Positions 25,571 through 33,085 of a stretch of 37,202 nt of DNA are shown here, piece after piece (position 1 is the first letter of the stretch; the number at the start of each line of letters is the position of its first letter). The position numbers and the translations under genes were made by a program. The DNA is taken from NCBI GenBank assembly GCA_030433115.1, contig JAUILH010000024.1:1-37202 (forward strand). The letters are read 5' to 3'. The notes under the pieces were generated by a model. It saw only the letters and a list, made by a program, of their open reading frames with translations, was not told where the DNA came from and made no database searches. The DNA comes from Bacteroidia bacterium. Lineage in GTDB: Bacteria > Bacteroidota > Bacteroidia > Flavobacteriales_D > JAUILH01.

Positions 25571-25831
25571 ATGGCACATAAGAAAGGAGTCGGTAGTTCG
25601 AAAAACGGTAGAGAATCAGAAAGTAAACGATTAGGCGTGAAGATCTTTGGAGGTCAGCCTGCCATCGCTGGTAACATCATCGTTAGACAAAGAGGTACGC
25701 AGCACAATCCAGACAGAAATGTAGGTATGGGTAAAGACCACACCTTATTTGCGTTGTGTGATGGTATCGTTACATTTAAAAAGAAAAAAGACAACAAGTC
25801 TTACGTTTCTATAGAGCCTTTCGAAAACTAA
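25571..25831 (+). CDS. rpmA: 50S ribosomal protein L27
   Basis: An 86-residue L27. It starts [20 protein letters not shown], so there is no N-terminal pro-sequence needing cleavage as in Firmicutes. The short basic tail near the peptidyl transferase centre is present ([13 protein letters not shown]). [19 protein letters not shown] is the conserved core. It follows rplU closely and ends the ribosomal operon at the terminator 25853-25880. Confidence 0.97.
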   Translation: MAHKKGVGSSKNGRESESKRLGVKIFGGQPAIAGNIIVRQRGTQHNPDRNVGMGKDHTLFALCDGIVTFKKKKDNKSYVSIEPFEN

Positions 25832-25852
25832 GAAAGGATCAACTATAAAATT

Positions 25853-25880
25853 AAAGCCTCACTTTTGTGGGGCTTTTTTT
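25853..25880 (+). terminator. Intrinsic terminator of rplU-rpmA
   Basis: AAAGCCTCAC-TTTT-GTGGGGCTTT is a 10-bp stem with one T-G wobble, closed by a 4-base loop and followed by T residues. Confidence 0.9.
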
Positions 25881-25998
25881 ATGCCTATGCTGGCAATATT
25901 TCACCAGAGTTATGAAACGGCGATGAGCTTTCTCAGTTGGCAGTAGCCTTTGGCGAAGGACTTAGCACAAGTGTTGTGCCTAGACCGGGCCTCACACA

Positions 25999-26157
25999 AG
26001 CAACCGTTACTCAGAGGAGGCACGACGAAAGAGTCTGGTTGCGGCTTCCAAGGAGAGGGCTCCCATAAGTCTCTAAATGAAGTTATCAATCTGTATACTC
26101 CTGCGTCACGGCTCAGAGTAGCGCTTTGGAGTGAGATCTGGAAGTTCCCCATTCGGA
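25999..26157 (+). repeat. REP/BIME-like repeat, copy A
   Basis: About 159 bases match, in inverse orientation, 32866-33030. The first 94 bases are nearly identical, with about six differences. A 10-base insertion in the other copy then separates a second conserved block that includes AGAGTAGCG. The unit starts with a hairpin GCAACC/GGTTGC (26000-26042) around the core AGAGGAGGCACGACGAAA. A GGAG/CTCC mini-hairpin follows (26051-26063), then a second hairpin ACTCC/GGAGT (about 26097-26132) that repeats the core motif in opposite orientation. Paired inverted hairpins of this sort are typical of REP/BIME elements. Confidence 0.75.
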
Positions 26158-26218
26158 TTTCGAAATCAGCATTTTCAGAACATCCACTCATCGAAATCAT
26201 GGTTTTCTGACAAAAAAA

Positions 26219-26234
26219 TCACTGTTTTCAGTGA
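26219..26234 (-). terminator. A-flanked hairpin, possible minus-strand terminator
   Basis: A TCACTG/CAGTGA stem with a TTTT loop is flanked by seven As on its left, so on the minus strand it is followed by seven Ts. No minus-strand gene is known to end here, so it may shield the operon from antisense transcription or be part of the repeat. Confidence 0.4.
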
Positions 26235-26287
26235 GAAAAAATCAAATTTCAAGTCTTAAATTGTTTTTTTACATAACATCAAAAACT

Positions 26288-27490
26288 ATGAAAGGCTATT
26301 TAATCCTCATCTGCTTAATATGTCTCACCGCATTCACTCATGCGCAAAACACATTCCCAGCCAATGGAGACGTTGGAATTGGAACCAACACACCTAGCGC
26401 CAGATTGGACGTAAACGGCAACATGATTGTGGACAGTTCGCTTGTGGTTAAAGATTCCGTCATCATTCAAAGAGATTTAATTGTGGATCAAGACTTCCGT
26501 CTTTATGGCGAATTCACAGGTTTTGACAAGGCAAAATTTAAAGATTGGGTGATTTTTACAGACAACGTCAAATTCAAAAATCTCCAATTATCGAATCCCA
26601 TTGGCAAAAACCGCTTTATCAGTATTAATGACAATGGAAAGGTCTTTGACATACCAAATCTTTACACAAGCTCACAGAACGTCATAGAAATAGACGGCAA
26701 TGCTTTGGTAAGCGGTGATTTGGAAACGAAACGCATCACAGCACTTCCGGGAGATTCTATTATTTGGTTCGGAGACAGCACAATAGGCTATCATCAAACC
26801 TTCAACCGTCTTTTTCCCGACCTCAGCACAGGAGGTATTGTTAAAGGCATTGGATTAGGCACCAACACCTTTCCTTTCTCCATTAACGGATTGGCGTTGG
26901 GTAATTACAGCTATACACGTGGCAATTACTCAACAGCTATTGGAAATTACGTTCAAATCCCTTCCGGGACCGACAATGCTTTCTTGATTGGAACCGGATC
27001 TGGTATAGGCTTTAGCAACCTATTGCAACACGACATTTCAAACTCCTTACTGGTTGGCTTTGAGCAAAACAAAGTACTGTACGTTGGTCGGGATGCAGGC
27101 CCTGGTCAAACAGTTGGCTCCGGCAGCTCCTATGGTGTTGGCATCAATACGCAATACATCCCGGAAGGCTACGCACTGGCGGTAGAAGGCACAGCCATTT
27201 TTGAAGAGGTTTGGGTAAAACCCCGTGCAGATTGGCCGGATTATGTATTCTCTAATGAGTACGAACGCATGAGTTTGGAAGAACTGGAGCGCTTTATTGC
27301 TAAACATAAGCATCTTCCCAAAGTGCCGTCTGCTTTACAAGTTCAAGAAAATGGCGTAGCTTTAGGAGAGATGCAAAGAACTTTATTGGAAAAAGTGGAG
27401 GAATTGACTTTATATACCATTGAATTGAAGAAAGAGCTTGATGCTTTGAAAGAGAAGAACCAAATACTTGAGCAGAAATTGCAGGAATGA
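26288..27490 (+). CDS. Secreted tail-fibre-like/coiled-coil surface protein
   Basis: From the ATG at 26288 the product is 400 residues and starts MKGYLILICLICLTAFTHAQ, a signal peptide. GDVGIGTNTPSARLDVNGNM is the repeat that opens many Bacteroidota tail-fibre-like surface proteins. A beta-solenoid-like middle follows, then the conserved end WPDYVFSNEYERMSLEELER and IAKHKHLPKVPSALQVQENG, a region related to the S74/intramolecular-chaperone type of trimeric fibre but without a clear peptidase. The last 40 or so residues are a coiled coil. No T9SS domain is seen. Its stop overlaps the next start as ATGA. Confidence 0.85.
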   Translation: MKGYLILICLICLTAFTHAQNTFPANGDVGIGTNTPSARLDVNGNMIVDSSLVVKDSVIIQRDLIVDQDFRLYGEFTGFDKAKFKDWVIFTDNVKFKNLQLSNPIGKNRFISINDNGKVFDIPNLYTSSQNVIEIDGNALVSGDLETKRITALPGDSIIWFGDSTIGYHQTFNRLFPDLSTGGIVKGIGLGTNTFPFSINGLALGNYSYTRGNYSTAIGNYVQIPSGTDNAFLIGTGSGIGFSNLLQHDISNSLLVGFEQNKVLYVGRDAGPGQTVGSGSSYGVGINTQYIPEGYALAVEGTAIFEEVWVKPRADWPDYVFSNEYERMSLEELERFIAKHKHLPKVPSALQVQENGVALGEMQRTLLEKVEELTLYTIELKKELDALKEKNQILEQKLQE

Positions 27491-28002
27491 GTTGGGCGCA
27501 GCGGACATATTATTTACTGATAACAAGCCTGCTGGGCGGCCTAATTCTAGTGGGAGTTGAGTCGTGTAATAAGTATAAGTATCCTGAAGGGCCGGGTTTT
27601 ACAATTCGTTCAGTTAAAGGGAGGATGAAAGGAACTTATAAAATAGAGTCGTTTACTGTTAATGGGGAGGACCATACGCATTTAGTTAAAAATGACACTG
27701 GGTATAAGCATATGAAAGTCGCAACTAGGTCTGGCAATAGAGACCAGTTGTACTATTTTTTGGTGGACCCAGAAACCGGAGGTGGCGTAGGGTTTCCTAG
27801 CTCAGGTGATTTAGATGTATTCGGACAAGGAATTTATTTTACCGGAGGCATTAATCATCTACTAGTAAACTACCCTGTTTTACATTATTCAAACACTGAA
27901 CATTATCCTAAATGGACCATTCTTCGACTATCTGCGAAAGACCTTTGGATTAGATATGACGACAATGATACAGTTTATAACATCAAATTTCGGGAGATAT
28001 GA
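27487..28002 (+). CDS. Paralogous lipoprotein 1 (CNKYKYPEGP)
   Basis: A 171-residue protein with an N-terminal hydrophobic stretch and a possible lipobox VESC at residue 27 (Glu at -2 is unusual). After the Cys it reads NKYKYPEGPGFTIRS, then KGRMKGTYKIESFTVNG, RSGNRDQLYYFLVDPETG, INHLLVNYP and a final DTVYNIKFREI. It is strikingly like paralog 3 (28478-28954), about half identical by eye, and more distant from paralog 2. The Y/F-T-I-R-S core and small beta-sheet pattern suggest a lipocalin-like fold, seen in many Bacteroidota lipoproteins of unknown role. It has ATGA overlaps at both ends. Confidence 0.85.
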   Translation: MSWAQRTYYLLITSLLGGLILVGVESCNKYKYPEGPGFTIRSVKGRMKGTYKIESFTVNGEDHTHLVKNDTGYKHMKVATRSGNRDQLYYFLVDPETGGGVGFPSSGDLDVFGQGIYFTGGINHLLVNYPVLHYSNTEHYPKWTILRLSAKDLWIRYDDNDTVYNIKFREI

Positions 28003-28481
28003 AAACCAAACTTATCTTATTCATATCGATTCTGGTTTTGATTGGTTGTAATAAATATCCTGAAGGGCCCAAACTATCCATTCGATCATTCGAAAAGAGA
28101 CTTAACCAAACTTTTGAACTGGAAACTTACTTGGTGAATGGTGTTGACAGCACGGCAAGGATTAAAAGTGAGTTTTATCATTGTAATCGTCTAATATTAA
28201 CGAAATATGACAATGGTCATCGAAACTTTAAAATGACCAGTTGTAATAACCAACCAGTACCAGGAGCTGACGGTTTTTTTTATGCAAGCAAGAAATCAAA
28301 TGAAGTAAAATTGATTGGAGGATATTCTGGCAGTTTTAACGGTGCCCTTATTTCTTATCCTGCATTCTACGAACTCACCGACTGGCAAATCATTCGTCTA
28401 TCCATGAAAGAGTTTTGGATTGAAGGAATTCACAACTCTATTACATACCAACTTAAATGGAAAAGAACTCAACTATCATGA
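27999..28481 (+). CDS. Paralogous lipoprotein 2 (CNKYPEGP), divergent copy
   Basis: A 160-residue protein with a clean lipoprotein signal, MKTKLILFISILVLIGC. After the cysteine it has NKYPEGPKLSIRSFEKRLNQ, LETYLVNGVDST and IIRLSMKEFWIEG. It keeps the family's frame (PEGP..IRS, VNG.D.T, RLS..W) but has lost the RSGNRDQLYY and DPETG blocks that the two neighbours share, and it has two added cysteines (FYHCNR and TSCNNQ). So the middle of the three paralogs is the divergent one. Its role is unknown. It has ATGA overlaps at both ends. Confidence 0.85.
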   Translation: MKTKLILFISILVLIGCNKYPEGPKLSIRSFEKRLNQTFELETYLVNGVDSTARIKSEFYHCNRLILTKYDNGHRNFKMTSCNNQPVPGADGFFYASKKSNEVKLIGGYSGSFNGALISYPAFYELTDWQIIRLSMKEFWIEGIHNSITYQLKWKRTQLS

Positions 28482-28954
28482 AAATAGGATTAGTAATAGT
28501 CATATCAATTTTGATCTTGGCTGGGTGTAATAAATACCCTGAGGGACCATGGTTTACAATTCGTTCAGACAAGGGAAGAATGAAAGGTCTTTACGAGATT
28601 GAGAGTTATAAGGTGAATGGTACAGATTTGACGAACGCTATCATATCGGACACCTCTTACCTTCATCTATTCATCGATAGACGATCAGGTAATAGAGATC
28701 AACTTTATTATGGATTAAGAGATCCTGAAACTGGCGATCGCCCAGTTCATTCAAATAATGGAGACCTAAATCTTTTGGGAGATCAATTGCACTTTACGAA
28801 TGGAATAAACAATGCTCTTATCAACTACCCCATATTAGGTTACTTTAATCAAACTTATTTAAATTGGACGGTTACTCGACTTTCCTCAAGAGACCTATGG
28901 ATAAAAACTATAAAGAATGACACCACATATGAGATTAAATTTCGACAGCTATGA
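28478..28954 (+). CDS. Paralogous lipoprotein 3 (CNKYPEGP)
   Basis: From the ATG at 28478 the product is 158 residues and starts MKIGLVIVISILILAGC, with the lipobox LAGC. It shares FTIRSDKGRMKGLYEIESYK, VNGTDLT, RRSGNRDQLYYGLRDPETG, INNALINYPILGY, TRLSSRDLWI and DTTYEIKFRQL with paralog 1. The 28457 start seen in the longer frame would add seven residues before the signal, and I reject it because ATG 28478 forms the same ATGA overlap as the other junctions. Likely an outer-membrane lipoprotein facing the periplasm or surface. Function unknown. Confidence 0.87.
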   Translation: MKIGLVIVISILILAGCNKYPEGPWFTIRSDKGRMKGLYEIESYKVNGTDLTNAIISDTSYLHLFIDRRSGNRDQLYYGLRDPETGDRPVHSNNGDLNLLGDQLHFTNGINNALINYPILGYFNQTYLNWTVTRLSSRDLWIKTIKNDTTYEIKFRQL

Positions 28955-31047
28955 AAAGAAGGCTGCCTCTATTTACATATTTTCTATTTTGCTTAGTTCC
29001 GTCTACTCTTTGTCAAAGCGATTACGACCATCAACTAAAATATTGGTTTCACCGATGGCGTTTAACCAATGATTTTTTAAAAATGGGAGATCAACAAGGG
29101 GATGGCTGTATTGCAACGACTCGACATCCTTTTGGATACTGGAACGAAGATATTGCTCCGCAATCAGAATGGCAATTAAATGCGAACCTAGTTTTTGGAG
29201 ATCAAACCTTAAGTCTTGGATATTATATTGCCGTTTTGGGAACTGAATATGAATTGCTTAAAAATTCTGGAAGGATTGGAGAACTTGAGCGAACAAAAAC
29301 CGAACTTTATTACGCCATGGAAACTTATCGACGATTAGATTTTTATGCCGAGACCTTCCCATATAATTCAACTCCAAAATTAGACGGCTTTTTTAGAAGA
29401 GATGATGTGCCAGTAGATTATTTGGACTCCAATCTTCACCCCGACAATTTAAATCATTTTAATTCAGGCTATACAGATTGGTCGGGTGATCCGATACTAT
29501 TTATCACTTCAGACTATCAAGCAAGTGTTGACGACACTGCTCCTCCAGAATACCACAACGAGCCCAGTTTTGATCAAATCACTGGACTCCTTATGGGTTT
29601 TCGAATAGTTAAAAAAGTACTACCTAATCAAAATTTGGAGGTTCAATTACTCGATGGCTCCTCCATTTTTTATCATTTTAGAGATATGGCAAGCGATTAC
29701 ACCTCTCTACTAATTAACAAGGCAGTCAACGACAATTGGGCCATTAAAAATCCCGAAGGAGATCTAGTTCAACCAGGGGCCTGGGCACCATGGTATAGTT
29801 TCCCAATAGCACAAACAGGTAATATTATCAATGATCTCTATTTTGAAAACATTGGCTACTATATTCCGTTTTATGGCTATCACGACTGGGTAAGTTTTGT
29901 ATTTAAGCAAACCTGGATGGGCATGCAAAACTTTAATTTCACTTCACCAAGTATCGACTTTTTCTTAATCAAATCTATAAAGTTCCACTTGGCGGCTATT
30001 TCAAATTCTTGGAGACAATCACCTCAATTCCCTATAGGATTACCAATATTTGGAAATTTAATAAACACTACTGAACAAAAAATATACAACGGGGCATTCA
30101 ATGAAGATTGGCATTCATTTTTCGGACCATTATGGGCATTTTGTAACGATCAACCCATATCTAGTCAATATAATGGATTATCTCGTGCCTATCAGCAAAT
30201 GCAAGAAGTTCGCTGTCGTGGTATTTACGCCTACGATTTTGATTACCATATTCCAGGAGGCTGGAATACAGGCTTAAAATGGAACAGACGGAGTTCGGAA
30301 CAGTTTTCCCAACCTGATGATGACCCCACACCAGGACAATTCCCAGGACTAGACTTCATGCTCCTCCATAACCTCTACTACCTCACCAACTCTGCTCCAC
30401 TCCCCTCCTACGAAAGTCATAGCTACATGGTAATCGATTATCCGTTAACACTCACTCCTCCAGCAACGGTCAATCTGAAAGAATCATTTTTCAGCATTGA
30501 AGCTAAAGACAAAATTCCTGCATCTGTAGATGCGACATTAAGAGCAGGCTATGAAGTTCACTTAAGCAATGGCTTTCACGCCGAACAAGGGACTTCCACC
30601 CATATTTACACAGATCCATTCTCATGCAGTGATGACGGAGATCCAACAGGGGGATATAAAAATGGTGAATTGGATAGCTATCCAGCAAATTTTACTTACG
30701 GTTTTCGAGCTGAACCTGAAAAAAGACATCATGCAACTGCTGACTATACAAGAAATGTGCTTCAATCTCTTGATGAAGACGACCCCACCGACATCATAGT
30801 AGACAACAAACTCGCGTTCTCCCTCTACCCCAATCCAACCAATGATGGCGCTTACATTGAAACCATGACTCTAGACTCCAAATGCACCATTGAAGTGAAA
30901 GATGTGATGGGGCGTTTAATTGCTTCTTTTAATCAGCAAAACAGCAATCGGCATTACATAGACTTAAGCCAGGAACCCACTGGCATGTATCTCGTCACCA
31001 TTTTTAATGGGAGTAATATTCACACCGAAAGATTGATTAAAAAATGA
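28951..31047 (+). CDS. Unrecognised 698-residue T9SS type A cargo protein
   Basis: Signal peptide at residues 1-22 (MKRRLPLFTYFLFCLVPSTL). Residues of about 30-470 are rich in Trp/Tyr and alternate helical stretches (SLGYYIAVLGTEYELLKNSG, TELYYAMETYRRLDFYAE, LDGFFRRDDVPVDYLD) with Asp-rich turns. I do not recognise an enzyme family. Residues of about 500-555 (VDATLRAGYEVHLSNGFHAE) resemble the G-F-H-A motif of the so-called 3-coathanger stack domain in Bacteroidota cargo. Residues of about 620-698 (LYPNPTNDGAYIETM to ERLIKK) are the type A sorting domain. It is the largest gene of the coupled operon. Confidence 0.85.
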   Translation: MKRRLPLFTYFLFCLVPSTLCQSDYDHQLKYWFHRWRLTNDFLKMGDQQGDGCIATTRHPFGYWNEDIAPQSEWQLNANLVFGDQTLSLGYYIAVLGTEYELLKNSGRIGELERTKTELYYAMETYRRLDFYAETFPYNSTPKLDGFFRRDDVPVDYLDSNLHPDNLNHFNSGYTDWSGDPILFITSDYQASVDDTAPPEYHNEPSFDQITGLLMGFRIVKKVLPNQNLEVQLLDGSSIFYHFRDMASDYTSLLINKAVNDNWAIKNPEGDLVQPGAWAPWYSFPIAQTGNIINDLYFENIGYYIPFYGYHDWVSFVFKQTWMGMQNFNFTSPSIDFFLIKSIKFHLAAISNSWRQSPQFPIGLPIFGNLINTTEQKIYNGAFNEDWHSFFGPLWAFCNDQPISSQYNGLSRAYQQMQEVRCRGIYAYDFDYHIPGGWNTGLKWNRRSSEQFSQPDDDPTPGQFPGLDFMLLHNLYYLTNSAPLPSYESHSYMVIDYPLTLTPPATVNLKESFFSIEAKDKIPASVDATLRAGYEVHLSNGFHAEQGTSTHIYTDPFSCSDDGDPTGGYKNGELDSYPANFTYGFRAEPEKRHHATADYTRNVLQSLDEDDPTDIIVDNKLAFSLYPNPTNDGAYIETMTLDSKCTIEVKDVMGRLIASFNQQNSNRHYIDLSQEPTGMYLVTIFNGSNIHTERLIKK

Positions 31048-32252
31048 AACTAATTAGCCTTACTATATTATTCATAACCAGTGCATTTTGCAATGCCCAA
31101 TGGAACACTATGAACGTTGGTTCAAGCACTGATCTGTTTTCTGTGAATATGATTGATGTTGACACCGCTTTTGCATCCGATCAAACAGGCAAAGTATTTA
31201 AAACAGTGGATGGTGGACAAACTTGGACCAACCCATCGCCAAACAGTGGAGGCACGAAATGTGAGTTTGTCAATTCAAATTTAGGCCTTGCCTTTGGTGG
31301 TACCAATCTTTACCAAACAACAGATGGCGGACAAAACTGGACACAGAAAATTACAGGCTTTTTTGATGTGTGGAATGCCACATTTTCGAGTCCGAATATA
31401 GCCTATGCTGTTGGTTCTAACTCAACATTCGATTCGTTACTCGTATGGAAATCTATTGATGCTGGAAATAGCTGGACAAACACTGGTGCTTTGCTCAGTT
31501 ACGGTGGTTTTGGTGAAATTTGTCATTTTGTGGATGACAATATTGGTTTTGTTGGGGTTGATCTGGGTTTGTTGTATAAAACAACAAATGGCGGACAAAG
31601 CTGGGATACCTTAGGCGATTTTAGCACGACAATGAGCTCTTTTGTTGGAATTGACTTTATATCAGCGACTCAAGGCATCATTACGAGCGATATGGGCACA
31701 TGCTATAGAACCATGGACGGAGGCACTACATGGGATACCATTCAAACTGGCTTTACCGGGATTATGCATGATGTCAAATACATCACCCAGAACGTGGTTT
31801 TGATTACAGGGGGCACAGGTTTTGGGGCGGGTTTCATTCTAAAATCATATGATGCCGGAGCAACCTGGCAACAAGACTTTACGACGAGTGCAGCAGGTAT
31901 TGAATTAGATGCGATTGGCACTACAGCTCTTGTGGTGGGACAGAGCAATTCAGGCTATTATGGGCCGGTGGATACCACGGAATCTTCAGGAGTAGGGTTT
32001 ACCGATATGAATTTAGATCACTTTAAATTGTATCCTAATCCTGCTGTTAACCAAGTGACCTTACAATTCAGTAGCATACAAACTGATGCTACTGTTTCCA
32101 TTTTTGACAAAACTGGTAAGTTGATATTACGGGAAAATCATGCTTCAACAACGGTTCAACTGGACCTAAATGAGCTATGCTCCGGGATGTATTTTGTTGA
32201 GCTAAGAACCCCATCGTCTTTCAGTTCTCAAACCTTAATAGTCGTTGATTAA
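31044..32252 (+). CDS. YCF48/BNR-repeat T9SS type A cargo protein
   Basis: A 402-residue secreted protein: signal peptide MKLISLTILFITSAFCNAQ, then seven-bladed-propeller-like repeats (TVDGGQTWTNPSP, TTDGGQNWTQ, SIDAGNSWTNTG, TTNGGQSWDTL, TMDGGTTWDTI, SYDAGATWQQDF) of the YCF48/BNR type. The last 75 or so residues, from DHFKLYPNPAVNQVTLQ, are a type A T9SS sorting domain. Such propellers usually bind proteins or glycans, but the ligand is unknown. It is the last gene of the operon. Its TAA is directly followed, with no gap, by the stop of the convergent DUF983 gene. Confidence 0.9.
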   Translation: MKLISLTILFITSAFCNAQWNTMNVGSSTDLFSVNMIDVDTAFASDQTGKVFKTVDGGQTWTNPSPNSGGTKCEFVNSNLGLAFGGTNLYQTTDGGQNWTQKITGFFDVWNATFSSPNIAYAVGSNSTFDSLLVWKSIDAGNSWTNTGALLSYGGFGEICHFVDDNIGFVGVDLGLLYKTTNGGQSWDTLGDFSTTMSSFVGIDFISATQGIITSDMGTCYRTMDGGTTWDTIQTGFTGIMHDVKYITQNVVLITGGTGFGAGFILKSYDAGATWQQDFTTSAAGIELDAIGTTALVVGQSNSGYYGPVDTTESSGVGFTDMNLDHFKLYPNPAVNQVTLQFSSIQTDATVSIFDKTGKLILRENHASTTVQLDLNELCSGMYFVELRTPSSFSSQTLIVVD

Positions 32253-32648
32253 CTACTCCACAATTGCCTCTTTTCCCTTCTCTTTGTAACTCTTGTCGTA
32301 GTGCACAAACAAATTAATCCAGATGATTTTGGATAGTGCGTACAAATAGGGACCGGTGATCAAGGATGCGCCAATCACAATCCAAACCAAATTCAATGCA
32401 TCATAGTTTGGATACAACACACTTGTAGCCACCCAGCACGTCACAAATAGCGCTACAGCGAGGGCATACGCCACATACATGGCACCAAAATAAAATCCTA
32501 CTTCCCGCTCATACTTCAAGCCACAGTGAGAACAGCTTTCTTTGAGATCCCCTGCTTTTTTCAAGTCATATACATTGCGTGTGTCCAAAAACTCGCCTTT
32601 ATGGCAGCGCGGACACTTAAATCTGAAGATACTTTTGAGCTTTTTCAT
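32253..32648 (-). CDS. DUF983 family membrane protein
   Basis: From the ATG at 32648 the product is 131 residues. The N-terminus has a zinc-ribbon-like pair, CPRCHKGEF and CSHCG, followed by two to three membrane segments (YFGAMYVAYALAVALFVTC, NLVWIVIGASLITGPYLYAL) and a basic tail. This is the DUF983 family of unknown function, common in Bacteroidota and Alphaproteobacteria. A TTG just upstream could add a residue but is not needed. The gene is read against the operon and its stop codon touches the operon's last stop. Confidence 0.9.
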   Translation of the reverse strand: MKKLKSIFRFKCPRCHKGEFLDTRNVYDLKKAGDLKESCSHCGLKYEREVGFYFGAMYVAYALAVALFVTCWVATSVLYPNYDALNLVWIVIGASLITGPYLYALSKIIWINLFVHYDKSYKEKGKEAIVE

Positions 32649-32654
32649 CAATTA

Positions 32655-32662
32655 CAAAGGTA
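32655..32662 (-). promoter_or_regulatory. -7 element of DUF983 gene
   Basis: TACCTTTG on the minus strand fits TAnnTTTG and ends only 6 bases before the ATG at 32648, so the transcript could be leaderless. There is no clear -33 box. Confidence 0.4.
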
Positions 32663-32728
32663 AGCAATCATACTTGAAAGAAATGTGATTTATGTCACCT
32701 TTGCGACTTTAATTAAACTTTGTATTGC

Positions 32729-32770
32729 GCAACCAGACTCTTTCGTCGTACCTCCTCTGAGAACGGTTGC
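32729..32770 (-). repeat. REP-like hairpin, short copy B1
   Basis: A 42-base unit bounded by GCAACC and GGTTGC, with the core matching copies A and B2 in opposite orientation to A. It shares AGAGGAGG(C/T)ACGACGAAA and the CTCAG and GAGTCTGG flanks, with one C/T change in the core. It lacks the longer downstream part of the unit. Confidence 0.75.
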
Positions 32771-32837
32771 TTTGTCTTTATAAAACAGAACAGTCAGGTA
32801 ATAACAGGCAAAGGGTACAACCACACACATAGCAAAA

Positions 32838-32854
32838 GTGAGTTAACAACTCAC
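32838..32854. repeat. Hairpin GTGAGTT/AACTCAC
   Basis: A perfect 7-bp stem with a 3-base loop (AAC). On the plus side it is flanked by AAAA and AAAAAA, like the hairpin at 26219-26234 next to copy A. It has T4 after it on the minus strand, so it could be a weak terminator. Confidence 0.5.
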
Positions 32855-32865
32855 AAAAAAGCATG

Positions 32866-33030
32866 CCCAATGGCAACTCTAAACTCTCTCCAAAACGCTA
32901 CTCAGAGTCCTGACGAAGGAAGGGTGAAGGAGTCTGCATATTGATAACTTTATTTAGAGACTTACGGGAGCCCACTCCTTGGAAGCCGCAACCAGACTCT
33001 TTCGTCGTGCCTCCTCTGAGAAACGTTGCT
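32866..33030 (-). repeat. REP/BIME-like repeat, long copy B2
   Basis: The inverse counterpart of 25999-26157. On the minus strand it opens with a 42-base hairpin (32988-33029), continues through GGCTTCCAAGGAG and GGGCTCCC and the run GTAAGTCTCTAAAT, and ends with ACTCC/GGAG around a core that includes GACGAAGG on the plus strand. So the two hairpins of one unit carry the core motif in opposite orientations. It has a 10-base insertion relative to copy A. Confidence 0.75.
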
Positions 33031-33085
33031 TACCTGAGAGCAGAGAAGCACTAGATTTCAGAATAATTAATCGTATTTTCAAACC

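Larger units (their letters stand above)
25881..26287. other. Non-coding gap before the six-gene operon, holding repeat copy A
   Basis: I see no gene in these 407 bases. They hold repeat copy A (25999-26157), a small hairpin GCACAA-gtg-TTGTGC at 25962-25976, a 12-base palindrome GATTTCGAAATC at 26157-26168, and an A-flanked hairpin at 26219-26234. The open frames here on both strands come from the repeat and give the spurious peptide LRGGTTKES. No promoter of the TAnnTTTG type is visible before the ATG at 26288. Confidence 0.6.
32663..33085. other. Non-coding gap holding repeat copies B1 and B2
   Basis: These 423 bases hold no gene I can support. They contain a short repeat copy (32729-32770), a long copy (32866-33030) and a hairpin (32838-32854). 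The apparent 74-codon frame is made from the repeats. Confidence 0.6.

Noticed and set aside
25910..26210. Open frames of 86 and 96 codons on both strands before the fibre-like gene
   Set aside because: They are made by the repeat (peptide LRGGTTKES), have no RBS or promoter, and match no family.
32720..32944. 74-codon open frame between DUF983 and DUF72
   Set aside because: It consists of the short repeat copy and part of the long copy; the product resembles nothing.
25999..33030. CRISPR array
   Set aside because: Only three hairpin copies, far apart, in both orientations and with no regular spacers or cas genes.
25999..33030. Composite transposon or integrative element
   Set aside because: Inverted repeats are present, but there is no transposase, integrase or target-site duplication that I can see. 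I keep it as a repeat-bracketed region only.
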